The notes: generated by a model from the sequence alone, not told the origin. 37,673 bases of DNA from Pelotomaculum sp. DTU098 (GCA_001512635.1 LFSA01000104.1:1-37673), one strand, 5' to 3'; shown: positions 23,718 through 33,970, numbered from the stretch's first letter. Made by a program: numbers and translations.

Positions 23718-23841
23718 TTATTCCTTTTGATTTAAATTATTAATGGATGGACTCCACATCTATAAATAAATTAAATAACTATTATAAAGGGTAAATATGA
23801 TTTAGGTCAAATCTCTTATAAAGTAAAACTGTTTTCTAAAT

Positions 23842-23855
23842 CAACTAATTAGTTG
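23842..23855. promoter_or_regulatory. 14-bp perfect palindrome overlapping the next ribosome site
   Basis: CAACTAATTAGTTG abuts and partly covers the GGAGG (23855-23859) of the double-cubane-protein gene. It could be a repressor site or a small RNA hairpin that hides the ribosome site. Confidence 0.45.
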
Positions 23856-23868
23856 GAGGTGTGGAATA

Positions 23869-25152
23869 TTGTCAAATGATCATCGTCCCATGTGGGAATC
23901 TCTCGGCCTTGATCTTGAGGCGCACGACAAATTGCTAAGTGCAATTCCGCCGGCTTTCGGGGAAGTTTATTTGCAGCAGAAAAACCGCCCTGATATGGAG
24001 TATTTTGATTTTGTAATAAGTGAAATTCATGGCCAGCGTATTCAGGAACTGCAGGAACACAAGGCTCGCGGAGGCAAAGTGGTCGGTGCTTTTTGCGTTT
24101 TTGTGCCTGAGGAAATTGTCCGGGCCGCCGGCGGCATCTGCGTCGGTCTTTGTTCTGGAGCTGAGGCGGGTTTCGCCCTGGCAGAAAAGGTGCTGCCCAG
24201 GAACATCTGTCCACTGATTAAATCCTTCATGGGTTTCAAACTCGGCCGTATCTGCCCGTATTTTGAATCCTGTGATATGGTTGTCGGTGAAACCACCTGC
24301 GACGGCAAGAAAAAAGCTTTCGAAATATTAAACGACTATGTTCCCGTACACATGATGGAAACTCCCCAGATGAAACGCGAAAAAGACATGGCGCTCTGGC
24401 GTAGCGAAGTACGGGATTTCGCAAATCAAATAGAACAGTTTACCGGTAATAAGATCACGTACGAATCCTTGCAAAAGGCTATTCAGGATGTTAACGGCAA
24501 GAGAAAGGTACTGGCAAGGCTGGCCGAACTTCGTAAAAATGTCCCTGCCCCGATCAGCGGCAAGGACAGCCTGTTAATTGAACAGATTGCCATGTACGAT
24601 GATGTTGAAAGGTTTACGGAACAGACCGCTAAACTTTGTGACGAACTTGAGGAGCGGGTACGTACAGGCTTTGGGGTGCATGAACCAGGCGCACTGCGGA
24701 TAATTGTATCCGGTACTCCTATGGCCGTCCCTAACTGGAAGGTCCCCCATATTATTGAAAGCAGCGGAGCAGTGATAGTTGCCGAGGAGCTTTGCACCGG
24801 CTTGCGTTATTTTGAAAATACCGTAGCTGAAGATTGCAGTGATCTGGAACAACAGATAGATGCTATTGCCAAACGTTACCTCGACATCAACTGCGCCTGT
24901 TTCACACCCAACAACGCGCGTACCGACAAACTGGTGCAACTGGCTGAAGAATATAAGGCTGACGGTATTATTCACTGCTCCCTGGCTTTTTGCGACCCCT
25001 ATTTGGTAGAAGCCAACCGGGTTGAAAAAGTCTTGAAAGAGCACAATATACCTCTCTTGCGCATTGAAACGGATTATGGCCAGGAAGACTCGGGCCAGTT
25101 AAAAACCCGCATTGATGCGTTTTTTGAAATGCTTGCTGCAAAAAAGAGATAA
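23869..25152 (+). CDS. Double-cubane cluster protein / 2-hydroxyacyl-CoA dehydratase subunit family
   Basis: This 427-residue protein is of the HgdB/FldC/BcrB-like superfamily and closest in motifs to the YjiM/double-cubane group. It is cysteine-rich: C76, C91, C95, C114, C129, C135 and C144, with the ETTCDGKKKAFE signature, SGTPMAVPNWKVPHIIE in the second half, C309, C342, C344, and a C-terminal HCSLAFCDPYLVEANRVEK segment (C370, C375). Family members bind [4Fe-4S] or fused [8Fe-9S] clusters and do low-potential two-electron reductions after ATP-driven electron delivery by an ASKHA activator. No dedicated activator (HgdC type) is adjacent. The RACo-like protein upstream belongs to the same ATPase superfamily but is a different branch. 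TTG 23869 follows GGAGG. The reaction is unknown. Confidence 0.8.
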   Translation: MSNDHRPMWESLGLDLEAHDKLLSAIPPAFGEVYLQQKNRPDMEYFDFVISEIHGQRIQELQEHKARGGKVVGAFCVFVPEEIVRAAGGICVGLCSGAEAGFALAEKVLPRNICPLIKSFMGFKLGRICPYFESCDMVVGETTCDGKKKAFEILNDYVPVHMMETPQMKREKDMALWRSEVRDFANQIEQFTGNKITYESLQKAIQDVNGKRKVLARLAELRKNVPAPISGKDSLLIEQIAMYDDVERFTEQTAKLCDELEERVRTGFGVHEPGALRIIVSGTPMAVPNWKVPHIIESSGAVIVAEELCTGLRYFENTVAEDCSDLEQQIDAIAKRYLDINCACFTPNNARTDKLVQLAEEYKADGIIHCSLAFCDPYLVEANRVEKVLKEHNIPLLRIETDYGQEDSGQLKTRIDAFFEMLAAKKR

Positions 25153-25186
25153 ATATAAACACCCATACTATCCTTTTTTATTGAAC

Positions 25187-25232
25187 CTCCTATATTGCAG
25201 AGCCTTCGAAGCTGCAATATAAGGTGGTTTTC
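25187..25232 (+). terminator. Strong stem-loop after the double-cubane-protein gene
   Basis: TATATTGCAG (25191-25200) is the exact reverse complement of CTGCAATATA (25212-25221). The stem extends outward through ACC/GGT and is followed by TTTTC. It is likely the operon terminator, leaving the next gene to its own promoter. Confidence 0.65.
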
Positions 25233-25330
25233 TGTTGGCGCAGACAAGAAAATGCTTCTTTTAAATTGTACTTTTTTCTTATTAGGTAAATTAAACAAAA
25301 TATTTAATTGGCTTACAAGGAGGAGCAATT

Positions 25331-26452
25331 ATGAAAAAAAGAGGGTTTATTTTAATTGCAGCTTTGTTGTTTGTTTTGCTGTTAGGGGCAGCGCCTATCC
25401 TGGCCGCAACTTCTTTTCCGATCTTTCTGGATGGAAAACAGTTAAGTATCGATAGCGTAACCGAAGATGGCGTAACAACTGTTAAACTGCGCCAGTTTGC
25501 AGAAACTCTTGGCTTTGATGTGGATTTCAAGGACGGGAAGATTCTTTTGACTTCTAACAAAGAGGAACCCAAAGAAAGCTTAAAGATCACTACGCTGGCA
25601 GAAAATAAGAACGATAATCACCAAAATTTAATAAATGAATTTGGTTTTTCGGTATATATCGATTATGGTGATGATCAAATCATTTTTGATACAGCTAAAT
25701 TCGGCGGTTTTATAACTAATGCGAAAGCACTGAACATTGACTTGAGCAAAGCGGACGCCATGGTTTTGAGCCATGCTCACTATGACCACTGCGGAGGTGT
25801 CATACCTTACTTTAACACTTATGATCCTTCCGGCAAAATTCTGTATGTCAAGGACAGTTTCTTCGATTTAGCTGACAATAAATATTACTACGATTCCGTT
25901 GGTCAAAAATTCGACTTTACAGATGGTACTCCTGGTTACTTTCCGGTAGGAATTAACTTTAGCGAGGCGGATTTAAAAGCGAAAAATGTGACGGTGGAAT
26001 ATATCAATGCCGATCGTATGCGCATTGGGAAAAATGTAACATTATTTGGCAACTTCAATCTGAGTGCGAAGGATGAAATGGCGCCGAATATGCTTGTGAA
26101 AGAAAATGGCCAGTACAAATTAGATGATTTCGATGAAGAAGTTGCCCTGGCCATTGATACCGACAAGGGATTGGTTATTGTATCCGGCTGCTCCCATACC
26201 GGTATTGTAAATATCGTGAACAGCATTCAAGAGAGAACCGGCAAAAAGGTCTATGCAGTCATCGGCGGTTTCCACTTGCTGGATGCTTCGGAAGAGAAAA
26301 TTCAAAGCACCATCGACAGGTTTAAAGAACTGGGTGTAGAAAAAATCGGTCTGTCCCATTGCACGGGTCCGAAAGCAACCCAGATGTTCCAGGAACAAAT
26401 GCCGGATCGGGTCTTTATCAATGAGACAGGCAGCGTTTTGGAAGTAAAATAG
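25331..26452 (+). CDS. Exported metallo-beta-lactamase-fold protein with copper-amine-oxidase-N-like domain
   Basis: This 373-residue protein has a clear signal peptide (MKKRGFILIAALLFVLLLGA, likely cut after AAPILA). A short domain at about residues 28-75 (FPIFLDGKQLSIDSV, LRQFAETLGFDVDF, GKILLTS) resembles the copper-amine-oxidase N-terminal/stalk domain common in Bacillota surface proteins. The rest is a metallo-hydrolase domain with H148-x-H150-x-D152-H153 (SHAHYDHCGG), SGCSHTGIVN, GGFHLL and LSHCTGP. That pattern is closest to the MBL subgroup of dihydropterin/aminobenzene-phosphate-synthase-like proteins. ATG 25331 follows AAGGAGGAG. An exported member of this normally cytoplasmic subgroup is unusual. 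It may act on the operon's substrate outside the cell, but it has its own terminators on both sides. Confidence 0.8.
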   Translation: MKKRGFILIAALLFVLLLGAAPILAATSFPIFLDGKQLSIDSVTEDGVTTVKLRQFAETLGFDVDFKDGKILLTSNKEEPKESLKITTLAENKNDNHQNLINEFGFSVYIDYGDDQIIFDTAKFGGFITNAKALNIDLSKADAMVLSHAHYDHCGGVIPYFNTYDPSGKILYVKDSFFDLADNKYYYDSVGQKFDFTDGTPGYFPVGINFSEADLKAKNVTVEYINADRMRIGKNVTLFGNFNLSAKDEMAPNMLVKENGQYKLDDFDEEVALAIDTDKGLVIVSGCSHTGIVNIVNSIQERTGKKVYAVIGGFHLLDASEEKIQSTIDRFKELGVEKIGLSHCTGPKATQMFQEQMPDRVFINETGSVLEVK

Positions 26453-26559
26453 ATAGAAGAAGTAGAATTAGGTAGAAATAATCAATTTAATGTTGGATAT
26501 CTTCACTTTGGAGATCTGCTGCTGTCAGGTGGACCGGACAGTGGAAAAATAAAAAAACT

Positions 26560-26595
26560 GACGCCAATCATTTAATTATGGTTGGCGTTAATTTT
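26560..26595 (+). terminator. Terminator after the exported MBL-fold gene
   Basis: ACGCCAATCAT and ATGGTTGGCGT pair over 11 bp (one G-U) with a 6-nt loop, followed by TAATTTTTA. Confidence 0.8.
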
Positions 26596-26637
26596 TAGCG
26601 TAAACAAGGGCTATTATTGCTGGCAAACCAAACATAC

Positions 26638-26666
26638 TTTTGGTCCCCCGGCCTTTATGTTATACT
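26638..26666 (+). promoter_or_regulatory. Putative uvrB promoter
   Basis: A near-consensus -10 TATACT (26661-26666) lies 17 bp from a weak -35 TTTTGG (26638-26643), 35 nt before the uvrB ATG. No Bacillota-type LexA box (GAAC-N4-GTTC) was seen here, so SOS control is not evident. Confidence 0.5.
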
Positions 26667-26701
26667 AAATAATAACACTGTCAGGAAAGAAAGGTCAGGC
26701 A

Positions 26702-28735
26702 ATGCGAGCTTTTCAATTAAAATCGGAATATACGCCCCGGGGCGACCAGCCGAAGGCTATTGCCGCCCTGGTGGAAGGATTGAATAAGGGTTACCGGGGG
26801 CAGGTGCTTTTAGGCGCCACCGGCACTGGTAAAACTTTTACCATGGCTCATGTAATTCAGGCTGTACAAAGGCCGACCCTGGTGCTGGCGCCCAATAAAA
26901 CCCTGGCTGCACAACTATGCGCGGAGTTTAAAGAATTTTTCCCGGATAACGCGGTTGAGTATTTCGTCAGTTATTATGATTACTACCAGCCGGAAGCATA
27001 TATTGCCCAGACCGATACCTATATAGAGAAGGACTCCTCCATCAACGACGAGATCGACAAGCTGCGCCACTCAGCCACCTGTGCCCTGTTTGAGCGCAGG
27101 GACGTTATTATTGTAGCCAGCGTATCCTGTATCTACGGCCTGGGTGACCCGGAGGAATACAGTACCCTGGTGCTGTCCCTGCGCCAGGGTCAGGAATACG
27201 ACCGTGACGCTGTCCTGCGCAAGCTGGTGAGTATCCAGTATGAACGCAATGATATTAACTTTACCAGGGGAAAATTCCGGGTAAGGGGTGACGTGCTCGA
27301 GATTTTTCCGGTTTCCAACGCCGAAAAGGCTATCAGGATTGATTTTTACGGCGATACGGTGGAAAGGATGCTGGAGTTCGATGTCTTAACCGGGGAAATC
27401 CTGGGCATGCGCAACCATGTCTCTATTTTCCCGGCCAGCCACTATGCCACGTCCCGTGAAAAAATGGAGCGGGCGCTGGTTTCCATCGAGGCAGAACTAA
27501 AGGAACGCCTGGCCGAACTGCGTTCCCAGGGGAAGCTTTTAGAAGCCCAGCGGCTGGAGCAGCGGACCAACTACGATATGGAAATGATGCGGGAAATGGG
27601 GTTTTGTAGCGGGATCGAAAATTACTCCCGCCATCTTACAGGACGCATGCCCGGCCAGCCACCTTATACCCTGCTGGATTACTTTCCCGATGATTTTATA
27701 ATGTTTATTGACGAATCCCATGTGGCCGTGCCCCAGATTGGCGGTATGTACGAGGGCGACCGTTCCCGCAAGCAGGCCCTGGTGGATTACGGCTTCCGGC
27801 TTCCTTCCGCTTTTGACAACCGGCCGCTGACTTTTTCGGAGTTTGCGGAACGGGTTAACCAGGTCATTTATACTTCAGCCACTCCCGGCCCATACGAACT
27901 GAAGCATAGCCAACAGGTAGTAGAGCAGATTATCCGGCCTACCGGCCTGGTTGATCCGGAAATAAGCGTCCGCCCCACGAAGGGCCAAATCGACGATCTT
28001 TTAAGCGAGATCCGCTTAAGAGTAAGCCGCGGGGAAAGAGTCCTGGTGACCACTTTGACCAAGAAGATGGCCGAGGACCTCACCGATTACCTGCGTGAGG
28101 TGTCGGTTAAGGTCCGCTATTTGCATTCGGACATCAAAACCATAGAGCGTATGGAGATCCTGCGGGACCTGCGCCTGGGAACCTTTGACGTGCTGGTGGG
28201 TATAAACCTGTTGAGGGAAGGCCTGGACCTGCCCGAGGTCAGCCTGGTAGCCATTCTGGACGCGGACAAGGAAGGCTTTCTCCGGTCCGAGCGTTCTTTG
28301 ATCCAGACTATCGGCCGGGCGGCCCGCAATGTTGACGGCCGGGTGATTATGTATGCGGATCAGATTACAGATTCGATGCAGAGGGCAATCAGTGAGACCG
28401 AACGCCGCCGGAAGATTCAAATAGAGTACAACCAAAAACACGGGATAACGCCGGAAACAGTTCGCAAGTCGGTGCGGGAGGTCATTGAGGCCACCCGGGC
28501 AGCGGAACCCAAACCCCTTTATGAAGTCAGTTCCACCGGGAAAAAGATGACCAAGGCCAAGTTGAAGAAATATATTGCCGGCCTTGAAAAAGAGATGCGG
28601 GATGCGGCCCGCGAACTGGCCTTTGAACGGGCCGCCCAGCTCAGGGATATGATTATTGAGCTGCGCCTGCAGTTAAGAGGCGAGCAGGGCCTTGGCCCCG
28701 GGATTCCAGGGCAGGAGGAACTGGGCTACAAATAA
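26702..28735 (+). CDS. uvrB: Excinuclease ABC subunit B
   Basis: This 677-residue protein is full-length for UvrB, the helicase-like subunit that verifies damage in nucleotide excision repair. Visible motifs are Walker [14 protein letters not shown] (about residues 39-51), the beta-hairpin region with [11 protein letters not shown], the helicase motif FIDESHV, TSATPG, and [19 protein letters not shown] with LHSD in the second helicase domain. QTIGRAARN follows, and a C-terminal UVR motif ([20 protein letters not shown]) contacts UvrC. It works with UvrA and UvrC, encoded downstream in the same direction. The ATG at 26702 follows AAAGGTCAGGCA, a modest ribosome site. A gap of about 320 bp with repeats separates it from uvrA. 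Confidence 0.98.
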   Translation: MRAFQLKSEYTPRGDQPKAIAALVEGLNKGYRGQVLLGATGTGKTFTMAHVIQAVQRPTLVLAPNKTLAAQLCAEFKEFFPDNAVEYFVSYYDYYQPEAYIAQTDTYIEKDSSINDEIDKLRHSATCALFERRDVIIVASVSCIYGLGDPEEYSTLVLSLRQGQEYDRDAVLRKLVSIQYERNDINFTRGKFRVRGDVLEIFPVSNAEKAIRIDFYGDTVERMLEFDVLTGEILGMRNHVSIFPASHYATSREKMERALVSIEAELKERLAELRSQGKLLEAQRLEQRTNYDMEMMREMGFCSGIENYSRHLTGRMPGQPPYTLLDYFPDDFIMFIDESHVAVPQIGGMYEGDRSRKQALVDYGFRLPSAFDNRPLTFSEFAERVNQVIYTSATPGPYELKHSQQVVEQIIRPTGLVDPEISVRPTKGQIDDLLSEIRLRVSRGERVLVTTLTKKMAEDLTDYLREVSVKVRYLHSDIKTIERMEILRDLRLGTFDVLVGINLLREGLDLPEVSLVAILDADKEGFLRSERSLIQTIGRAARNVDGRVIMYADQITDSMQRAISETERRRKIQIEYNQKHGITPETVRKSVREVIEATRAAEPKPLYEVSSTGKKMTKAKLKKYIAGLEKEMRDAARELAFERAAQLRDMIIELRLQLRGEQGLGPGIPGQEELGYK

Positions 28736-29043
28736 AAGGATGTAGAAGCACCGTACCCTGCTTCCAGGAAGCAACCGTTACCGCTATAAATGGTGACATA
28801 GGTTGCAAGGCGCAAGACGTAAAGCGTAAGACATAAGGCATAAGGAATACTAAGATTATGTCATTTACTTAACATGAGAAACCTCCAACTCTGAGCACTA
28901 AAAAATGTAATTAATGTGAGACAAAAATGTGAGACAAAAAACCGTTTTACCGGTTCCTTTGGATTCTGATACTCAAAAACGAATGCAGCATAAACTTGCG
29001 CCCTGCGCCTTACGGCCTGTGGTCAAAAAATATCTTAATTGCT
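28736..29043. repeat. uvrB-uvrA gap with degenerate GCGYAAGRC repeats and a 13-bp tandem duplication
   Basis: At 28803-28848 there is a run of related words (GGCGCAAGACGTAAAGCGTA, then AGACATAAGGCATAAGG). A partly inverted counterpart lies at 28994-29022 (CTTGCGCCCTGCGCCTTACG). ATGTGAGACAAAA is duplicated exactly in tandem at 28914-28926 and 28927-28939. No gene was seen. This is probably a decayed intergenic repeat. Confidence 0.6.
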
Positions 29044-29056
29044 GAGGACATTTGAT

Positions 29057-31957
29057 ATGTTGGATAAAATTCTGGTCAAGGGCGCCCGTGCCCACAACCT
29101 TAAAAATATTGATGTTGAAATTCCCCGGAACAAGCTGGTGGTTATCACCGGGCTGTCCGGTTCAGGCAAGTCCTCCCTGGCTTTTGATACCATTTACGCC
29201 GAAGGCCAGAGGCGCTATGTGGAGTCTTTGTCCTCTTATGCCCGCCAGTTCCTGGGGCAAATGGACAAGCCGGACGTGGATTACATCGAGGGCCTTTCTC
29301 CGGCCATTTCCATAGACCAGAAGACAACCAGCCACAACCCCCGTTCCACTGTCGGCACGGTAACCGAGATTTATGATTACCTGCGCCTGCTCTTTGCCAG
29401 GATAGGACAGCCCCATTGCCCCAAATGCGGCAAACCGATCACCCGGCAGGCCGTGGATCAGATGGTGGACCAGTTGATCTCCCGGCCTGAAGGTACCAGG
29501 CTGCAAATCCTGGCGCCGGTGATACGCGGCAAGAAGGGCGAGCATGTAAAAATTCTGGAGGAAATCCGCCGCAACGGTTTTGCCAGGGTCCGGGTTGACG
29601 GAGAGGTGCTGGACGCATATGAGGAAATCAAACTGGACAGGAACAAAAAGCACACCATCGAAGTGGTAGTTGACCGTATTATCCTGCGTCCCGGTTCCGA
29701 AAGAAGGCTGGCCGACTCTCTGGAGACAGCTTTAAAACAAGGTGACGGAGTGGCTGTTGCGGCACTGGAAGGAGAAGAAATCACCTTCAACCAGAACTTT
29801 GCCTGTGTTGATTGCGGTATCAGTATTGCTGAAATAACACCCCGCCTGTTCTCCTTCAATACCCCCTACGGGGCTTGTCCGGATTGTACCGGATTGGGGA
29901 TGATCAAGGAAATTGACCTTGATTTGCTCATACCGGACCGCCGCCGCTCAATTGCCGGCGGCGCTATCGGGGGAGTGAATAAGGGAGGGTACTACTATCA
30001 GATCCTTGAGGGGCTGGCCGGTTATTATGGCTTCAGCCTTGATACTCCGGTGGCGGAGCTGGAACCCGAGCATCTGAATGTGATTTTATACGGTACAGGC
30101 GGTAAGAATTTTCATTTTGTCCTGGAGAGTGAGAGATACAACCACAGGCATGAAATGTACATGGCCTATGAGGGGGTCGTCAACAACCTGTCCAGGCGCT
30201 ACAAGGAGGCCTCTTACGAGCACCAGCGGGAAGATCTTGAAATGTATATGAGCAGCAAGCCCTGTCCCGCCTGTCACGGCGCCAGGCTTAAACCGGAAGC
30301 GCTGGCGGTTAAAATCGGCGGCAGCTCCATTACAGAGGTGACGCGCTTATCCGTAGGGGAAGCATTGAATTTCTTTAAATCTTTGGAGCTGTCCAGCCGC
30401 GAACAGCTCATAGCCAGGCAAATCTTAAAAGAAATTAACGAGCGGCTGGGTTTTCTGGCCAACGTGGGTTTGGATTATCTGACCCTGGACCGGGCAGCGG
30501 GGACGCTCTCCGGAGGGGAGGCACAGCGTATCCGGCTGGCTACCCAGATTGGCTCCGGCCTGATGGGTGTACTGTATATTCTGGATGAGCCCAGCATCGG
30601 TTTGCACCAGCGGGATAACCACCGTTTGCTGAAGACGCTGGAACGGTTGAGGGACCTGGGCAACACCCTGATTGTGGTCGAGCATGACGAGGACACTATG
30701 CTGGCCGCCGACCATATTATTGATATCGGGCCGGGGGCCGGCGTACACGGCGGCAGGGTGGTGGCAGCGGGTACTTACAGGGAGATATTGGAAAACCCTG
30801 ATTCTATTACCGGACAATACTTGAGCGGCAAGAAATTCATTCCGGTACCGTCCGTCCGCCGTAAGCCCAACGGCAAAACGCTGGAAATACTGGGCGCTGT
30901 GGAAAACAATTTAAAAAATATAGATGTCACCTTTCCTCTGGGTGTCTTCACCTGCGTGACCGGGGTTTCCGGGTCGGGTAAGAGCACCCTGGTCAACGAT
31001 ATATTATACCGCAAACTGGCCCAGGAACTGCACCGGGCCAGGACCCAGCCCGGCAGCTGCCGGGCGGTGCGGGGCATAGAACACCTGGATAAAGTGATTG
31101 ATATTAACCAGTCACCCATCGGGCGCACACCCCGTTCCAACCCGGCCACCTACACCGGTGTATTTAACGATATCCGCGACCTTTTCGCCCAGACGCCGGA
31201 AGCGAAAATGCGCGGCTACAAACCCGGCCGCTTCAGCTTCAACGTCAAAGGCGGCCGCTGTGAAGCCTGCCAGGGTGACGGTATTATCAAAATCGAAATG
31301 CATTTCCTGCCGGATGTTTATGTCCCCTGCGAGGTCTGCAAAGGCCTGCGCTACAACCGGGAGACGCTGGAAGTCCGCTACAAGGGCAAAAATATCGCAG
31401 ATGTGCTGGATATGACCGTGGATCAGGCGGTAGAGTTCTTCCGCCATATCCCGAAGATACACCGCAAACTGATGACCCTGCAGGATGTTGGTCTGGGCTA
31501 TATCCGCCTGGGTCAGCCGGCCACCACCCTTTCCGGCGGCGAAGCCCAGCGGGTGAAACTGGCCACCGAGCTTTCCAGGCGTTCCAACGGAAAAACCTTT
31601 TACATCCTGGACGAGCCAACTACCGGCCTGCACACTGCGGATATCGACAAGCTGCTTAAAGTTTTACACCGGCTGGTCGAGGCGGGTGACACTGTGGTGG
31701 TAATTGAACATAACCTGGATGTAATCAAAACCGCAGACTATATCATCGACCTGGGTCCGGAAGGCGGGGACAAGGGCGGGCAGGTAATCGCCACCGGCAC
31801 TCCGGAAGAGATAGCGGCTGTACCGGGATCATATACCGGGCAGTATTTGAAAAAGGTTTTAGCCGGGACACCCTGTCCGGAAGCGAGTCAGCGGGAAAAA
31901 GAGGCCTGTGTGGCAGAAACGTTGGAGAAAACGGGTGTCAGCGGGGCAGCTGTATAA
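29057..31957 (+). CDS. uvrA: Excinuclease ABC subunit A
   Basis: This 966-residue protein is full-length for UvrA, the damage-sensing ABC-type ATPase of nucleotide excision repair. Two ABC cassettes are visible: Walker [11 protein letters not shown] near the N-terminus and [10 protein letters not shown] near residue 640, each with its LSGGEAQR signature and ILDEPS/ILDEPT Walker B. Zinc modules appear as CPKCGKP with later CxxC pairs ([15 protein letters not shown]), and as CEACQGDG with CEVCKG in the second half. ATG 29057 ([17 protein letters not shown]) follows GAGG at 29044-29047; an upstream in-frame TTG at 29039 precedes that site and is less likely. UvrA dimers recruit UvrB, encoded just upstream. 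Confidence 0.98.
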   Translation: MLDKILVKGARAHNLKNIDVEIPRNKLVVITGLSGSGKSSLAFDTIYAEGQRRYVESLSSYARQFLGQMDKPDVDYIEGLSPAISIDQKTTSHNPRSTVGTVTEIYDYLRLLFARIGQPHCPKCGKPITRQAVDQMVDQLISRPEGTRLQILAPVIRGKKGEHVKILEEIRRNGFARVRVDGEVLDAYEEIKLDRNKKHTIEVVVDRIILRPGSERRLADSLETALKQGDGVAVAALEGEEITFNQNFACVDCGISIAEITPRLFSFNTPYGACPDCTGLGMIKEIDLDLLIPDRRRSIAGGAIGGVNKGGYYYQILEGLAGYYGFSLDTPVAELEPEHLNVILYGTGGKNFHFVLESERYNHRHEMYMAYEGVVNNLSRRYKEASYEHQREDLEMYMSSKPCPACHGARLKPEALAVKIGGSSITEVTRLSVGEALNFFKSLELSSREQLIARQILKEINERLGFLANVGLDYLTLDRAAGTLSGGEAQRIRLATQIGSGLMGVLYILDEPSIGLHQRDNHRLLKTLERLRDLGNTLIVVEHDEDTMLAADHIIDIGPGAGVHGGRVVAAGTYREILENPDSITGQYLSGKKFIPVPSVRRKPNGKTLEILGAVENNLKNIDVTFPLGVFTCVTGVSGSGKSTLVNDILYRKLAQELHRARTQPGSCRAVRGIEHLDKVIDINQSPIGRTPRSNPATYTGVFNDIRDLFAQTPEAKMRGYKPGRFSFNVKGGRCEACQGDGIIKIEMHFLPDVYVPCEVCKGLRYNRETLEVRYKGKNIADVLDMTVDQAVEFFRHIPKIHRKLMTLQDVGLGYIRLGQPATTLSGGEAQRVKLATELSRRSNGKTFYILDEPTTGLHTADIDKLLKVLHRLVEAGDTVVVIEHNLDVIKTADYIIDLGPEGGDKGGQVIATGTPEEIAAVPGSYTGQYLKKVLAGTPCPEASQREKEACVAETLEKTGVSGAAV

Positions 31958-32116
31958 ACATGCCGCCCGGGCATACTACCCCGGAGACTTTTCGGGCAGT
32001 ATTCCTGTTTCCCTATTTATAGTCCAGTGCAGTGGATAATCGGTTGTGTTGCATAATTTCTTCAGGTACTGTCGTCAATGGCAAATGCAGTAATCAGATT
32101 AAACGGTGATTAACAC

Positions 32117-33970
32117 ATGCAGCTTGAGGAAAAAATTAAACTCCTGCCTGCCGGGCCCGGTGTTTATCTATACCGGGATGCCGAAGGAAAAATTATTTAC
32201 GTGGGCAAGGCAGTATCTCTTAAGAACAGGGTTCGCTCCTATTTCCAGGCAGGCGCCAACCACTCTCCCAAGACCCGGGTTATGGTGGAGAAAATAGCAG
32301 ACCTGGATTTCATTGTGACCGATTCAGAGGTTGAGGCCTTAATCCTGGAACAAAACCTGATCAAGGAATATCGCCCCCGTTATAACATCCTGTTAAAAGA
32401 CGATAAGAGCTATCCATATCTCAAAGTAACCCTGGGAGAAGACTTTCCCAGGGTGATGATTACCCGCCGCCATGTCAAGGACGGTTCCAGGTATTTCGGT
32501 CCCTATACCAGGGTGGGCGCGGTTAATGAGACCCTGCGCCTCTTAAAAAAGCTCTTCCCTTTTCGCTCCTGCAAACAAAAGGAACCGCCGCCCAGGCAGC
32601 GGCCCTGCCTGAACCAGCATATCAACCGCTGTCTGGGCCCCTGCTGCGGTCTGGTGGACCGGGAAAAATACCGGGACATGATCCAGGAAGTGTGTATGTT
32701 CCTGGAGGGAAAACAGGAAGACCTGATTAAAAACCTGATGGCCAGGATGGATGAGGCTTCTCAAAAACTGGAGTTTGAAAAGGCGGCGCAGCTTAGAGAC
32801 CAGATTCAGGCTGTACGGGAAGTAGTGGAAAAGCAAAAGATCATCTCGGGGGGATTTGAGGACCGGGATGTGGTTGCCATGGCCAGTGACCGGGACGAAA
32901 CCTGCGTAATGGTTTTTTTTATCCGGGGCGGCAAACTTATCGGGCGCGAGCACTTCATGTTGAAAGGAACGGAAGGCTTGAGCCGGGCGGAGGTAATGGG
33001 GGCATTCATCAAGCAGTATTACAACTCTGTTGATATAATCCCGGGTGAAATTCTCCTGGCGGAGGAGTTAAAAGAAGAAGCGGGTGTTATTGAGAAGTGG
33101 CTTACGGAAAAGAGGGGCGCCAGGGTTTATCTTAAAACCCCCAGGCGTGGTGAGAAAAAGAAGCTGGTGGATATGGCGGCCAAAAACGCCGGTATTACTC
33201 TGGAGCAGGTCCGGACTGAGGAAACTTCCCGCCGTGATGACGTAAAGGGGGCGCTGGAAGGTCTGGCGTCGGCGCTGGGGTTGGCCCGACCGCCGCACCG
33301 TCTGGAATGCTATGACATTTCCAACATCCAGGGCCGCGAAAGCGTGGCTTCAATGGTGGTCTTCCAGGATGGCCTGCCGGCCAAAGACCAGTACCGCCGC
33401 TTTAAAATCAGCACGGTGGAGGGGCCCGATGACTTCGCCTCCATGCAGGAGGTTCTGCGCAGGCGCTTTACCCGGGCGAGGGAGGAACGGGAACTAATCA
33501 ATACCGGTCAAATGTCCGGCAAGGACGCAAAATTCCACCAACTGCCGGATCTGGTTGTCGTTGATGGGGGCAAGGGGCAGCTTTCTGCGGCCCGGCATGT
33601 GATGCGGGAACTGGGTTTTGCCCACATACCGGCCTGCGGCCTGGCCAAACAGGAGGAACTTTTGTTTGTTGAAAACTCGCCTGACCCGGTTGCCTTACCC
33701 AAGGATTCACCCTCACTCCACCTGGTGCAGCGTCTGCGTGACGAAGCCCACCGTTTCGCCGTGACCTACCATCGCAACCTGCGGGGCAAGGCAGGTCTCA
33801 AGTCCCTTTTAGAAGAGGTGGAAGGCATTGGCCAGGTGCGCCGGCGCGCCCTGCTCAAAGCCTTTGGTTCACTGGCGGAAATTGAAAAAGCAACAGTGGA
33901 GCAACTGGCTGCCGTTGAAGGCATGAACAGAAAAGCAGCCCGGGCCGTCTACGACTTTTTCCACCGTTAA
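32117..33970 (+). CDS. uvrC: Excinuclease ABC subunit C
   Basis: This 617-residue protein is the dual-incision nuclease of nucleotide excision repair. The N-terminal GIY-YIG nuclease domain has GPGVYLYRDAEGKIIYVGKA (about residues 13-32). A central UVR motif (MDEASQKLEFEKAAQLRDQI) binds UvrB. The RNase-H-like C-terminal nuclease domain has LECYDISNIQG and LVVVDGGKGQL with its catalytic aspartates. Helix-hairpin-helix DNA-binding repeats end the protein (LEEVEGIGQVRRRALLKAFG, AVEGMNRKAARAVYDFF). ATG 32117 follows GGTGAT. It lies 159 bp after uvrA, in the order uvrB-uvrA-uvrC, so repair genes are grouped. Confidence 0.97.
   Translation: MQLEEKIKLLPAGPGVYLYRDAEGKIIYVGKAVSLKNRVRSYFQAGANHSPKTRVMVEKIADLDFIVTDSEVEALILEQNLIKEYRPRYNILLKDDKSYPYLKVTLGEDFPRVMITRRHVKDGSRYFGPYTRVGAVNETLRLLKKLFPFRSCKQKEPPPRQRPCLNQHINRCLGPCCGLVDREKYRDMIQEVCMFLEGKQEDLIKNLMARMDEASQKLEFEKAAQLRDQIQAVREVVEKQKIISGGFEDRDVVAMASDRDETCVMVFFIRGGKLIGREHFMLKGTEGLSRAEVMGAFIKQYYNSVDIIPGEILLAEELKEEAGVIEKWLTEKRGARVYLKTPRRGEKKKLVDMAAKNAGITLEQVRTEETSRRDDVKGALEGLASALGLARPPHRLECYDISNIQGRESVASMVVFQDGLPAKDQYRRFKISTVEGPDDFASMQEVLRRRFTRAREERELINTGQMSGKDAKFHQLPDLVVVDGGKGQLSAARHVMRELGFAHIPACGLAKQEELLFVENSPDPVALPKDSPSLHLVQRLRDEAHRFAVTYHRNLRGKAGLKSLLEEVEGIGQVRRRALLKAFGSLAEIEKATVEQLAAVEGMNRKAARAVYDFFHR

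Noticed and set aside
26600-26701. LexA/SOS box before uvrB
   Set aside because: No GAAC-N4-GTTC-type dyad is present in the upstream region.
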